33,083 nucleotides of DNA from Pseudomonadota bacterium (GTDB lineage: Bacteria > Myxococcota_A > Bradymonadia > Bradymonadales > GCA-2716585): assembly GCA_005804885.1 (NCBI GenBank), contig SYOX01000161.1, positions 1 to 33,083 of the forward strand. Reading direction: 5' to 3'. Shown one piece after another: positions 1-9,636 of this stretch. The first letter of the stretch is position 1. The number at the start of each line of letters is the position of its first letter. The translations under genes were made by a program, and so were the position numbers. The notes below the pieces were generated by a model that ran no database searches, had not been told where the DNA came from, and saw nothing but the letters and a program-made list of their open reading frames with translations.

Positions 1-268
1 CCCTGAGCTTGTAGCCCCACCCGACGAGCCCGTCCCCAACGGGGGCGGTGCGAGGAGCGTGGGGCGATACGCCGTCGGCACGATCGTGGCGTGGGATGCC
101 GTGGCCTCGCGGGCCTTGGAACCTTCACTGAGCAAACCTGTTTCTGCCCCAGGAGAGGCTGGGCGGTCGTTGTGATCGGGCTGTCCGGCATGTACCATTC
201 GCCCACCTGATCGAGGGCGGCGCCGTCGCCGTCGAGCTCCTCGCGCATCAACAGGGAGAGGGAGATCC

Positions 269-1333
269 ATGCGCGTTCTGGTCACCGGGGCCAACGGCCA
301 CATCGGGTGCAACCTGCTGCCGATCCTGATCGAGGAGGGGCACGAGGTGGTGCCCTTCGTCAGAGAGGGGGCGGACACGCGGGGGATCGACGGCCTGGGG
401 CTGACCTTCGCCCGCGGGGACGTGCTCGACGGCGACGCGCTGGGGCGGGCGGCCGAGGGCTGCGACGCGATCATCCACATGGCGGCGGTCTACTCGATGT
501 CGAACGACCCGGAGGTCGTCATGGCGCCGGCCATCGAGGGGTCCAAGAACGTGGTGCGGGCCGCCACCAGCCACGGGATCGGGCGGATCGTCTACACCTC
601 ATCGACCGTCTCCATCGGCAAGCGGCGCGCGCCGGTCGCGCTGACCGAGGCCGACTGGGCCGACGACGCCGTGCTGCCCTACGCGATCGCCAAGCGCGAC
701 AGCGAGCGGGCGGCGGCCAGGCTCGCCGCCGAGGCCGGGGTCGACCTGATCATCCTCAACCCGACCGGGATCTACGGCCGCTGGGACTTGCGCCTGACGC
801 CCTCGAACGCCTTCGCCCTCAACTGGCTCACCGGGCGCGCGCAGACCGTCCCGGGCGGCACGAGCGTCGTCGACGTGCGCGACGTGGCGCTGGCGCACGC
901 CCGGGCGCTGACGCGGGGCGCCGCCGGGGAGCGGCACATCCTGTGCGCGGCCAACCTCGTCAGCAAGGAGCTGGGGGCCAGGCTCAAGGCGCTCTTCGGC
1001 GTCGGCCCGCTGTACATGCCCGCCCCGAGGTGGGTGTTGATCCCGGCCACGGCCTGCCTGGAGGCGCTCTTCGCGCTCGTGGGCAAGGAGCCGCCCTACA
1101 CCCGCTCTGTCGTCAAGGAGTGGGCGCACAACCACGCCTGGTTCGACGGCAGCAAGGCCGAGCGCGTCTTCGACTTCAAGTACCGCGACACCGACGAGAC
1201 GCTGATCGACGCGGTGTCCTGGCTCGCCCACCAGGGCCGCTTCCCCGGCAGGCTCAACGCCCGGCTCTCCGAGGCCTTCCCCCCCGAGCCCGCCTGGGGC
1301 CCCTCCTCGAACCCCAACCGGCTGAAGGCCTGA
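269..1333 (+). CDS. NAD(P)-dependent epimerase/reductase of the extended SDR family
   Basis: A 354-residue cytosolic protein. It opens with the Rossmann motif TGANGHIG (residues 7-14, the TGxxGxxG of extended SDRs), then a GDVLD segment and HMAAVYS. The Ser of TSSTVS and the YAIAK motif supply the catalytic Ser-Tyr-Lys set. Length and the NPTGIYG segment fit dihydroflavonol-4-reductase-like or HpnA-type sugar epimerases. The substrate cannot be told from sequence. The ATG is preceded by a purine-rich GGGAGAGGGAG stretch, so this start is firm. The next gene follows on the same strand after a gap that contains regulatory-looking DNA, so they are probably not one operon. The family assignment is strong and the substrate is open. 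Confidence 0.88.
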   Translation: MRVLVTGANGHIGCNLLPILIEEGHEVVPFVREGADTRGIDGLGLTFARGDVLDGDALGRAAEGCDAIIHMAAVYSMSNDPEVVMAPAIEGSKNVVRAATSHGIGRIVYTSSTVSIGKRRAPVALTEADWADDAVLPYAIAKRDSERAAARLAAEAGVDLIILNPTGIYGRWDLRLTPSNAFALNWLTGRAQTVPGGTSVVDVRDVALAHARALTRGAAGERHILCAANLVSKELGARLKALFGVGPLYMPAPRWVLIPATACLEALFALVGKEPPYTRSVVKEWAHNHAWFDGSKAERVFDFKYRDTDETLIDAVSWLAHQGRFPGRLNARLSEAFPPEPAWGPSSNPNRLKA

Positions 1334-1474
1334 ACCATGGACCAACTCCCCAGCCTCGACGCCATCGACCTCTGCGTCCCCACCCTCCAATGGTCCCCAG
1401 ACCCCTCGCCTCATCCCCCGTCGAAAGGCGTCGGGGAGCCCGTCGAGGGCGGCGGCGCGGTCGTTGGTCTGCCT

Positions 1475-1515
1475 CTGGACTGGTCCAGCATATTGATATC
1501 ATTGAACTTTATTCG
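1475..1515 (+). promoter_or_regulatory. Inverted repeat plus AT-rich block upstream of the 1540 gene
   Basis: CTGGAC-TG-GTCCAG (1475-1488) is a perfect 6-bp inverted repeat with a 2-bp centre, followed at once by an AT-rich run (1490-1513) in otherwise GC-rich DNA. This looks like an operator beside a promoter for the gene starting near 1522-1540. I cannot assign clean -35/-10 hexamers with normal spacing. Confidence 0.3.
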
Positions 1516-1539
1516 TCAGAGTGTGCAGGTGTCGCAGCC

Positions 1540-2413
1540 GATGGCGCTGTCTCTGGACGAGGCCGGGCAGGTCGCGATCTGGCTCAGGGAGGGGGTCGAG
1601 CGGGCGATCGCGGCTCGGAAGGGCTTGCCCTCGACTGTTGTGCCGCAGGCCAGGGTGGTGTTGCTGGCGCGGTCTGGAATGGACGCGGTCGCGGGCCAGC
1701 GGGCCATGATGCTCGGGGCCTTCTTCGGCGATCCCGACGATCGAGAGGCGGACAGCGTCGTGGACGTGGCGCGGGACGACCAGGAGGATCTCTGGGTGCG
1801 GCTGATCGCGCCGGGGGAGCTGGCCTGGGTGGCGTGGCTCTCGGATGGGGCGGCCGAGGCGCTGGCCGAGGGGTTGGAGCGGGCCATCGAGGAGGTCGAG
1901 GAGAGGCCGCCGAGGCCCTATGCCGATCACACGCTGGGGTCGGCGTCGGGGGTGGGCTCGTCGGGGCAGGGGGTGTCGCTGCGGGTCTACGTGGAGACGA
2001 TGGTGGCCGACGCGGAGGCCCCGAGGTTGGCGGTGGACTACCTGGGGACGTGGTGGATCGACCCTGAGGCGCTGATGTTGATCGGGGCGCTGGAGCAGGC
2101 CGCGTCGGTGGGCTCCGGGCCGGACGTGTGCGCGCTCTCGCTGCGTGAGCGGCGCGAGGAGTTTCAGGAGCCGTGGTTGCAGGTGTGGTCGCGGCAGGGC
2201 TCGGGTGGGGGGCGGCAGGTCGAGCTGCGCCTCTTCGACGAGCTGGTCGCGGAGGACGGCGAGGACGGGATCGCGCTCCTTTCGGCGGGGGAGGCCGGGG
2301 CGCTGGCGAGGATGCTGAGGGAGGCGCTGGCGTGGCGCGATGAGAACCCGGCGCGGGTCTACGAGGCGCCTGAGCCCTTTGAGCGGGTGGCGGTCCGGGT
2401 GGAGTTGGGGTGA
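1540..2413 (+). CDS. Hypothetical protein with an internal twofold pattern
   Basis: I do not recognise the family. From the chosen ATG it has about 290 residues, no signal peptide, no membrane segment, and is acidic and Leu/Ala/Glu-rich. The same pattern appears more than once: strands, then an amphipathic helix such as ALAEGLERAIEEVEE, LIGALEQAAS or LARMLREALAWRDE. This suggests an internal duplication. The frame stays open upstream to an ATG at 1337, which sits just after the SDR stop and has an AAGG at 8 bases. That extension is Pro/Gly-rich and crosses an AT-rich, operator-like stretch, so I prefer ATG 1540 or the in-frame GTGs at 1522 and 1528. The gene is likely real from its coding pattern; start and function are uncertain. 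Confidence 0.62.
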
Positions 2414-2450
2414 GGGTGGCGTTGGGGTTGGCGCGGCGGGGGTCGGAGGA

Positions 2451-3302
2451 TCAGGCGGCGCGCAGCCGGGCGTAGGCGTGGGCGCAGGTCAGCGGGCCGA
2501 GGTCGGCCCAGGGGACGTCCTCGGAGTGGTTCAGGAGGCCCTGGCGCTGGGTGAGGACCTCGCAGCCCTCGCGGGTGACGGCGACGGTGTGTTCGAACTG
2601 GGCGGTCAGGGATCGGTCGCGGGTGAGGACGGTCCATTGGTCGGCGAGGACCTCGCACTCGTACCCGCCGATGTTGATCATGGGCTCGATGGTGAAGACC
2701 ATGCCGGGGGTCATGCGCTGGAGGGTGTTGCGCTGGCCGAAGTGGGGGACGTTGGGCGGCATGTGGAAGCTGCGGCCGATGCCGTGGCCGACGTAGTCGC
2801 GCACGACGGAGCAGCCCTGGGCCTCGGCGTACTCCTGGATGGCGGCGCCGATGTCGCCGATGCGGCCGCCGGGGCGGACCTGCTCGACGCCGATCTCCAG
2901 GCAACGGCGGCTGACCTCGACGATCTTGCGGGCCTCGGGGCTGGGCTCGCCGACGTAGAAGGTGGCGCTGTTGTCGCCATGGAAGCCGCGCTTGACGGGG
3001 TAGGTGGAGGTGATGTCGACGTTGATGATGTCGCCGTCGACCAGCACGCGGGGTCCGGGGATGCCGTGGCAGACGACCTCGTTGAGGCTCGTGCAGACGC
3101 TCTTGGGGAAGCCGCGGTAGCCCAGCGGGGAGGGCAGGGCGTTGTGGGCCAGGGTGTAGTCGTGGACGAGGGTGTTGATGTGGTCGGTGGTGACGCCTGG
3201 GCGGATGTGGCCGCTGATCATGACGAGGGTGTCGGCGGCCAGCGCGCAGGCCTCGCGCATCTTCTTGAGCATCCCCGGTGACATCAACTCGATAGACGAC
3301 AT
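2451..3302 (-). CDS. map: Methionine aminopeptidase, type I
   Basis: Removes the N-terminal Met from nascent proteins in the cytosol. All five metal ligands and the catalytic His are visible when numbered from MSSIEL: His79 (CHGIPG), Asp96 (NVDIT), Asp110 (FHGDNSATF), His173 (GHGIGRSFH), Glu206 (FTIEPM) and Glu237 (QFEHTVAVT). The product is 283 residues, slightly long because of a tail of about 35 residues after the catalytic core. I chose the ATG at 3302 because GGAGG lies just upstream on the minus strand; a start 5 codons earlier would overlap that site. It is transcribed divergently from the WD40 gene, and a perfect inverted repeat sits directly upstream of its ribosome site. It is not next to secY or infA here, and other map copies may exist. 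Confidence 0.95.
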   Translation of the reverse strand: MSSIELMSPGMLKKMREACALAADTLVMISGHIRPGVTTDHINTLVHDYTLAHNALPSPLGYRGFPKSVCTSLNEVVCHGIPGPRVLVDGDIINVDITSTYPVKRGFHGDNSATFYVGEPSPEARKIVEVSRRCLEIGVEQVRPGGRIGDIGAAIQEYAEAQGCSVVRDYVGHGIGRSFHMPPNVPHFGQRNTLQRMTPGMVFTIEPMINIGGYECEVLADQWTVLTRDRSLTAQFEHTVAVTREGCEVLTQRQGLLNHSEDVPWADLGPLTCAHAYARLRAA

Positions 3303-3317
3303 GGCGCGGTCCTCCAA

Positions 3318-3337
3318 AGGCAGATCTCGATCTGCCT
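3318..3337. promoter_or_regulatory. Perfect 9-bp inverted repeat upstream of map
   Basis: AGGCAGATC-TC-GATCTGCCT is a perfect palindrome with a 2-bp centre. It abuts the map Shine-Dalgarno (about 3310-3316, minus strand) and lies in the spacer between map and the WD40 gene. The tiny centre fits a dimeric repressor operator better than an RNA hairpin, although a 4-base-loop hairpin masking translation of map is also possible. Confidence 0.45.
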
Positions 3338-3463
3338 ACCCGATGGTGGACGTCGTTGCAAGCGGAGGGAAGCTCTCAAGGTCGGGCTCTTGTTCATCCG
3401 GAGATTTTCGGGCAGGTTGGTTGAAGCCAGAGTCTGTGCCATTGCTGATGTCTTGAGGATGAG

Positions 3464-5470
3464 ATGATGATCGCAGGATTGAGGATCAGCCCCTTGCTGG
3501 CTGCGCTCGTGGCCGCGTCCTGGACGCTCGCTGGCGGCGTCGGCGCGCTCGCCCAGGAGCCGGGCGACGAGGCGCCGAAGGACGAGGCGCCGGTGGATGA
3601 GGCGCCGGTGGACGAGGCGGCGGTGGACGAGGTGCCCAAGGATGAGGCGCCGAAGGTCGTCAAGCGCGATCGCCTGGGCGATCCGCTGCCGGATGGGGCG
3701 GTGATGCGGCTCGGGACCTTGCGCTACCGCAGCTCCCACGACCTGCCCGCGCTGGCCTTCGCGCCGCGCGGCAAGCTGATGGCCAACGGTTCGAAGGACA
3801 ACAAGATCGAGGTGTGGAACACGGCCACGGGCAGCCGGATCCTGGCGCTGGAGATCCAGACGGGGATGGCCAACGCGGTGGCCTTTGACCCCAAGGGGCA
3901 GGTGCTGGCCGTCGGCAGCGACGGCGCCGTGGACCTCTGGTCGGTGCCTGAGGGCAAGCACCTCGGGACGATGGAGGCCGTCGGCTACAACGTCCGGTCG
4001 CTGGCCTTCTCGCCCGACGGCCGGCAGCTCGCCGTGGCCGGCGCCAGCCACGCCATCGGGCTGTGGGACGTGGCGAGGCGGGCGAAGCTCGGCGCCATGG
4101 AGGGCCACACGGGCGACGTGACCGCCGTGGCCTTCTCGGATCGGGGCAAGGTCTTCGCCTCGGGCAGCCGGGACGGCACCGTCAAGCTCTGGCGGCTGTC
4201 GCGCACCGGCGGCACGCCGAGCCTGTCGATCGACGCCCACGGGGGTCTGGCCGTCACGGCGCTGGCGCTGACGCCCGACGGCAGCAATGTGATCTCCGGC
4301 GGCGGCGACGGCATTCGGCTCTGGGACACGCGCAAGGGCGAGCTGGCCGGCGAGTTCGACGGCCACGAGGACACGATCAGCGCCCTGAGCGTGTCGTCCA
4401 ACGGGCAGCTCTTCGCCTCGGCCGCCGACGACGACAAGGTCTTCCTCTGGTCGATCAACGACAACCAGCCCCTGCACGCCTTCGTCTGCCGCGCCCCCGG
4501 CGCGGTCTCCTTCGACCCCGAGGGGGAGAAGCTGGCCGCCGGCGGCGCCGGCATCTCCTTGTGGGACGTGAGCACCGGCGTCGACATGCTCGGCAGCTTC
4601 GGCCACCGCCTCTCCGCGCGCGCCGTCCGCTTCCTCAAGGACAACCGCACCGTGGCCTCGGCCGGCCTCCAGCGCGAGGTCTTCCTCTGGGAGGCCACCA
4701 CCGGCCAGACCCTCCAGACCCTGGAGAACCCCGGCCTGACCTCCTTCGTCGCCGTCTCGCCCAACGGCAAGTTCGTCGCCACCGGCGGCGACGGCGAGGA
4801 GGTCCAGATCTGGGACGTGACCGCGCGCGCGGTCACCCTCAAGCTCGGGCCTCACCGCAAACCCTTGACCGGACTGGAGTTTTCGTCCGACGGTCGCCGG
4901 GTGGCCTCCAGCAGCCTCGACGGCCTCCTGCGGATCTGGGACGCCCGCACCGGGGAGCTGCTGCGGCAGATCAGCGGAGAGGGCGGCTTCGTGCGCGCGA
5001 TGGCCTTCTCTCCCGACAGCCGCACGCTGGTCACCGTCGTGAGCCAGGGCTGGTTCGTCGAGCCCGCCATGGCCGTCTGGCACGTGGACACCGGCGCGCT
5101 GATGCTCAAGATCCCCACCGGCGCGGCCTCGGTGCTCGCCGTGGCCTTCTCGGCCGACGGCAAGCAGCTGGCCACCGGCCACAAGGACGGCGTCATCGCC
5201 CTGTGGGACGTCGCCTCGGCCAGCCAGCTCATGACCCTCCAGGGCCACTCCAGCCACGTGCGCAGCCTCGCCTTCGGCCCCCAGGGCAATCGGCTGGCCT
5301 CCGGCAGCACCGACAAGACCGTCCGCGTCTGGGACCTCGCCTCAGGCGAGCAGCTCAAGAGCTTCGAAGGCCACACCGACATCGTCTACGCCGTGGACTT
5401 CTCCCCCAAGGGCGACCAGCTCGTCAGCGCCAGCGGCGACTCCACCCTCCTGATCTGGGAGGCGCCCTGA
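3464..5470 (+). CDS. Exported WD40-repeat protein, 14 repeats
   Basis: A 668-residue protein with a signal peptide (about residues 1-30, ending GALAQ) and an acidic linker of six pentapeptides of the DEAPK/DEAPV type (residues 35-64). The rest is WD40: I count 14 units, each of the form AFSPDG...LASGS.DG.V.LWD. Fourteen units are enough for two seven-bladed propellers. Such proteins act as interaction platforms and show no catalytic residues. The first unit follows the linker directly, and the last ends two residues before the stop. The ATG at 3464 has GAGG five bases upstream; an ATG at 3467 is equivalent. It is divergent from map and convergent with the hydrolase lipoprotein. The partner is unknown. 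Periplasmic location is inferred from the signal peptide. Confidence 0.9.
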   Translation: MMIAGLRISPLLAALVAASWTLAGGVGALAQEPGDEAPKDEAPVDEAPVDEAAVDEVPKDEAPKVVKRDRLGDPLPDGAVMRLGTLRYRSSHDLPALAFAPRGKLMANGSKDNKIEVWNTATGSRILALEIQTGMANAVAFDPKGQVLAVGSDGAVDLWSVPEGKHLGTMEAVGYNVRSLAFSPDGRQLAVAGASHAIGLWDVARRAKLGAMEGHTGDVTAVAFSDRGKVFASGSRDGTVKLWRLSRTGGTPSLSIDAHGGLAVTALALTPDGSNVISGGGDGIRLWDTRKGELAGEFDGHEDTISALSVSSNGQLFASAADDDKVFLWSINDNQPLHAFVCRAPGAVSFDPEGEKLAAGGAGISLWDVSTGVDMLGSFGHRLSARAVRFLKDNRTVASAGLQREVFLWEATTGQTLQTLENPGLTSFVAVSPNGKFVATGGDGEEVQIWDVTARAVTLKLGPHRKPLTGLEFSSDGRRVASSSLDGLLRIWDARTGELLRQISGEGGFVRAMAFSPDSRTLVTVVSQGWFVEPAMAVWHVDTGALMLKIPTGAASVLAVAFSADGKQLATGHKDGVIALWDVASASQLMTLQGHSSHVRSLAFGPQGNRLASGSTDKTVRVWDLASGEQLKSFEGHTDIVYAVDFSPKGDQLVSASGDSTLLIWEAP

Positions 5471-5489
5471 GCCCCCTCCCGGGCCGCGC

Positions 5490-6809
5490 TCAGCGCAGGT
5501 CGATCTCCAGCGCCGCCGTGAAGATCCGCCCCTTGTCGCGCGCCGCCGCCCAGCTCTCCAGCGCCACCCCCGCGTGCTGCGCCGCCACCCCCTCGAAGAC
5601 CACCGCGCCCTGGTAGCTCACCTTGACCGGCTTCGTCAGGTCGACCATCGAGGCGTTCAGGTGGATCTTCAGGCGCTCGGCGGGCGCCCGCGTCAACACC
5701 GAGATCTGCGCCCCCTGCTCGCCGTCGATCAGCTCCGCCCGCATCGGGCCTGGCGGCCAGACCTGGAGCCAGTGCACGACCCCGTGGTCGTAGCCCGGCG
5801 TCGGCACGAAGCCGAAGCTCGCCGGCAGCTCCCGGCGCTGCCGCATCAGCCAGGGCGCCACCTCGGCGTTGAGCTCCGGGAAGAAGGCGTGGCCGCCTTC
5901 CTCGACCTCCGTATACTGAACTCTGCGCCCGAGCCTTTCGAAGGCCTCCAGCATTTGCCGGGAGTGATCCACCCCGATGGTGCTGTCCGCCGCCCCGTGG
6001 ATCATGAAGACCGGCAAGCCTATAATATTATGGACATATTTGAACCCGTGGATGTGCCCGGCGCAGCGCGGAACGAGCGCCGCCCAGCGCCAGGGGTGCT
6101 TGTGGCCCAGGTGCCAGGTGCCATTGCCGCCGTTGGACAGCCCCCCGACCGACACCCGATCGGTGTCCACGTTGAAGTGCAGCAGCGCGTCGTCGAGCGC
6201 GGCCAGCGCGGTCTCCTCGCCCTCATCGTGCCACCAGTGGCCCTTGAAGGTGGTGGGGCACAGCAGCAGGAAGGGGCCGGGGGAGGTTCCCCAGTGCTTG
6301 AGGCAGCGCGTGTGGCTGCCCTGGCCGCCGCCGCCGTGCAGGTCGATGTGCAGCGGCCAGGGGCGGCTCGGGTCGTAGCCCTCGGGCAGGACGACGAGGT
6401 AGGGCTGATCCTCGAAGGAGGCGCCGCTGATCCGGCCCTCGACCAGCCGGCTCGGGAAGGGGCCGAAGTCGTCAAGGCGAGGGAGGGCGCGGGCGACGGC
6501 CTCGGCGCCGACCTCCCGCTGGAGGCGCTCGGCGATCTCGGCGCGGCCCTCGGCGGGGCCGTCGAGCGCGCGCCGCAGCAGCGCGAGGTGCTCGGGGCCC
6601 AGCGCTTCGACCCCCTCCTGCGCCCCGACGGCCTGGGGGCGGACGCGCATCGGGCGCCACACGGCCGGCAGCGCGTCGTCTTCGAGCACCGAGGGGGGCC
6701 GCACGCGCCTGTCCAGATCGCCGCCGGGTTCCTCGGGCGGGCCGTCGGCCGGGCACCCCGCGAGGGCCACCAGCGCGGTCGCGATCAGGATGAAGGCGCG
6801 ATACTTGAT
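5490..6809 (-). CDS. Lipoprotein alpha/beta hydrolase (esterase/peptidase-like), apparent ATC start
   Basis: Secreted, lipid-anchored hydrolase of the polyhydroxybutyrate-depolymerase/predicted-peptidase type. The core shows the oxyanion loop HGGGG, nucleophile elbow GLSNGG (GxSxG), acid in HGAADS and base His in EGGHAFF. A helical region of about 130 residues precedes it, and a C-terminal beta-rich domain follows. The only standard start in frame near the N-terminus is GTG at 6770, which leaves just a few residues before the lipobox Cys and cannot make a signal peptide. Reading upstream in the same frame gives IKYRAFILIATALVALAGC, a complete lipoprotein signal peptide, starting at ATC (6807-6809) with GAGG six bases upstream. 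No ATG, GTG or TTG exists further up before the stop. So the gene either starts at ATC or carries an ATG-to-ATC change. Divergent from rtcR. Confidence 0.82.
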   Translation of the reverse strand: MKYRAFILIATALVALAGCPADGPPEEPGGDLDRRVRPPSVLEDDALPAVWRPMRVRPQAVGAQEGVEALGPEHLALLRRALDGPAEGRAEIAERLQREVGAEAVARALPRLDDFGPFPSRLVEGRISGASFEDQPYLVVLPEGYDPSRPWPLHIDLHGGGGQGSHTRCLKHWGTSPGPFLLLCPTTFKGHWWHDEGEETALAALDDALLHFNVDTDRVSVGGLSNGGNGTWHLGHKHPWRWAALVPRCAGHIHGFKYVHNIIGLPVFMIHGAADSTIGVDHSRQMLEAFERLGRRVQYTEVEEGGHAFFPELNAEVAPWLMRQRRELPASFGFVPTPGYDHGVVHWLQVWPPGPMRAELIDGEQGAQISVLTRAPAERLKIHLNASMVDLTKPVKVSYQGAVVFEGVAAQHAGVALESWAAARDKGRIFTAALEIDLR

Positions 6810-6890
6810 GGCCGCCCTCGCTTTCGGTTGATGGTTGACGTCGAATAGAGGATGTTCGAAGGCCGTTGGCGTCCATCGTCACCCCGTGAG

Positions 6891-6909
6891 GTGCTATCGA
6901 ACCACCAAT
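6891..6909 (-). promoter_or_regulatory. Weak sigma-54-like site in the rtcR/hydrolase spacer
   Basis: On the minus strand TTGGTGGTTCGATAGC has GG and GC separated by 10 bases, the spacing of a sigma-54 promoter, and would point toward the hydrolase gene. The match outside the GG/GC pair is poor. It is recorded only because the divergent gene encodes a sigma-54 activator. Confidence 0.15.
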
Positions 6910-6958
6910 CGGCCAGGATGCCAGAAATTTGCGGGCGTGCGCGAGGGGGCAAGGCAGC

Positions 6959-8569
<1,611 letters not shown>

Positions 8570-8621
8570 CCCCGAGCCCCTCCTCAACCCCGAGGGCCCG
8601 TCGGGCTGCCGAGGGGCGGGC

Positions 8622-9440
8622 TCAGGGGTCGGCCCTCTTGAAGATGAGGGTGTGGGTGACCTTGACGGTGCCGCCTGCCGGCGCCGGGAAGACGATGCGG
8701 CCCAGGGCCGTGACGGCGCAGTCGGCGACGGCCTTGTTGAAGGGGGCGGCGTCGGCGATCTCCGCGCCAACGACGCGGCCACCCTCGTTGATCTTGAAGT
8801 GGACCTTGAGGCTGCCCTTGCCGATGTTGGGGTCCTTGACCAGCTCGCGATCGTAGCAATAGCGCAGCTGGTTCTGCCTCGACCTCAAGACGCGCAGGAT
8901 GACCTCCTTGTCGAGCGCGCCGACGACCACGACGCTGTCCACCTGGAGCTGGACCCCCACGGTCTTGTTGACCCCTCCGAGGCCGCTCCCGCCCACGCCG
9001 CTCCCCTTGATGCCGATCCCGCCGATCCCGCCGAGGCCGACGTCGGCGCCGCCCCCGCCGAGGCCGCCATGCCCTCCGCCTCCGCCGAGGCCGGACGCCG
9101 ACAGGCCGAGGCCGCCGGAGCCCAGCTGCGTGCCCTTGGAGCCGATCAAGCCTTCGATCGAGCCCGAGAGGTCGGCTTCGCCCAGGTCGATCGATCCAAA
9201 GACGTTGGACAGCGCGCCGGACGGCTCGTTCATGGCGCCGAGGAGGCCAGCGTTCAGGGCAATGACTTGATCCTCGCGGCTCTGGGCGGCCTTGTTCTTC
9301 GCCTTGGCGTCCACTCCCTCTTCCGGGCTGCCCACCGGGGCCATGACGGTCTGATGGGGCTGGTGGGCGCAGCCTGTAATCGCCGCGCCCGCGGCGGCGC
9401 ACGAGAGGGCCAGGAGGGTCAGGGAAGATCGCGATATCAT
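8622..9440 (-). CDS. Lipoprotein with Gly-rich linker and AgmX/PglI-type C-terminal domain
   Basis: A 272-residue envelope protein. The N-terminus is a lipoprotein signal with lipobox ITGC (Cys24). Residues of about 105-165 are a flexible Gly-rich stretch (GLGGGGGHGGLGGGG and similar). The last 100 residues carry the pattern ILRVLRSRQNQLRYCYDREL...GSLKVHFKINEGGRV, which is the TonB-like domain annotated in myxobacterial AgmX/PglI gliding proteins. In those proteins this domain is periplasmic and linked to machinery that pushes on the envelope. Here it lacks an N-terminal membrane anchor of TonB type and is lipid-anchored instead. Convergent with rtcR. A gliding role is not shown by this gene alone. 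Confidence 0.78.
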   Translation of the reverse strand: MISRSSLTLLALSCAAAGAAITGCAHQPHQTVMAPVGSPEEGVDAKAKNKAAQSREDQVIALNAGLLGAMNEPSGALSNVFGSIDLGEADLSGSIEGLIGSKGTQLGSGGLGLSASGLGGGGGHGGLGGGGADVGLGGIGGIGIKGSGVGGSGLGGVNKTVGVQLQVDSVVVVGALDKEVILRVLRSRQNQLRYCYDRELVKDPNIGKGSLKVHFKINEGGRVVGAEIADAAPFNKAVADCAVTALGRIVFPAPAGGTVKVTHTLIFKRADP

Positions 9441-9636
9441 TGGGAACCTCTGCCTTCAGTCGCTTGAACTCGACGCCGAGGATGGCAGATCCGGGCGCGA
9501 AGATCCACCCCGGCGAGCGAGGGGGGCGGCTCCGGTGAGAGCGGAGCGCTCACGAGGGAGGAGAGGCGCGGGGTCGACGGCGGGCCCGCCCGGCCGATAT
9601 CGACGTGTCCGGCCTTGAGGTGGCCCGTCGCGGGCT

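Noticed and set aside
31..47. Hairpin CGTCCCC-AAC-GGGGGCG as a terminator of an upstream gene
   Set aside because: No T-run follows and the upstream gene is outside the window. The first 268 bases show no supported gene.
1492..1503. ATTGATATCATT also found at 12514-12525, with GATATCATT at 9433
   Set aside because: One copy spans a stop codon and the third a start codon; too short to rule out chance.
3284..5257. Long minus-strand open frame opposite the WD40 gene
   Set aside because: His/Arg/Gly/Val-rich complement of a GC-rich real gene; WD40 repeats prove the plus strand.
8570..8621. Bidirectional terminator between rtcR and the AgmX-type gene
   Set aside because: CCCGA/TCGGG and GAGCCC/GGGCTC can pair, but there is no T-run on either strand, so I do not call it.
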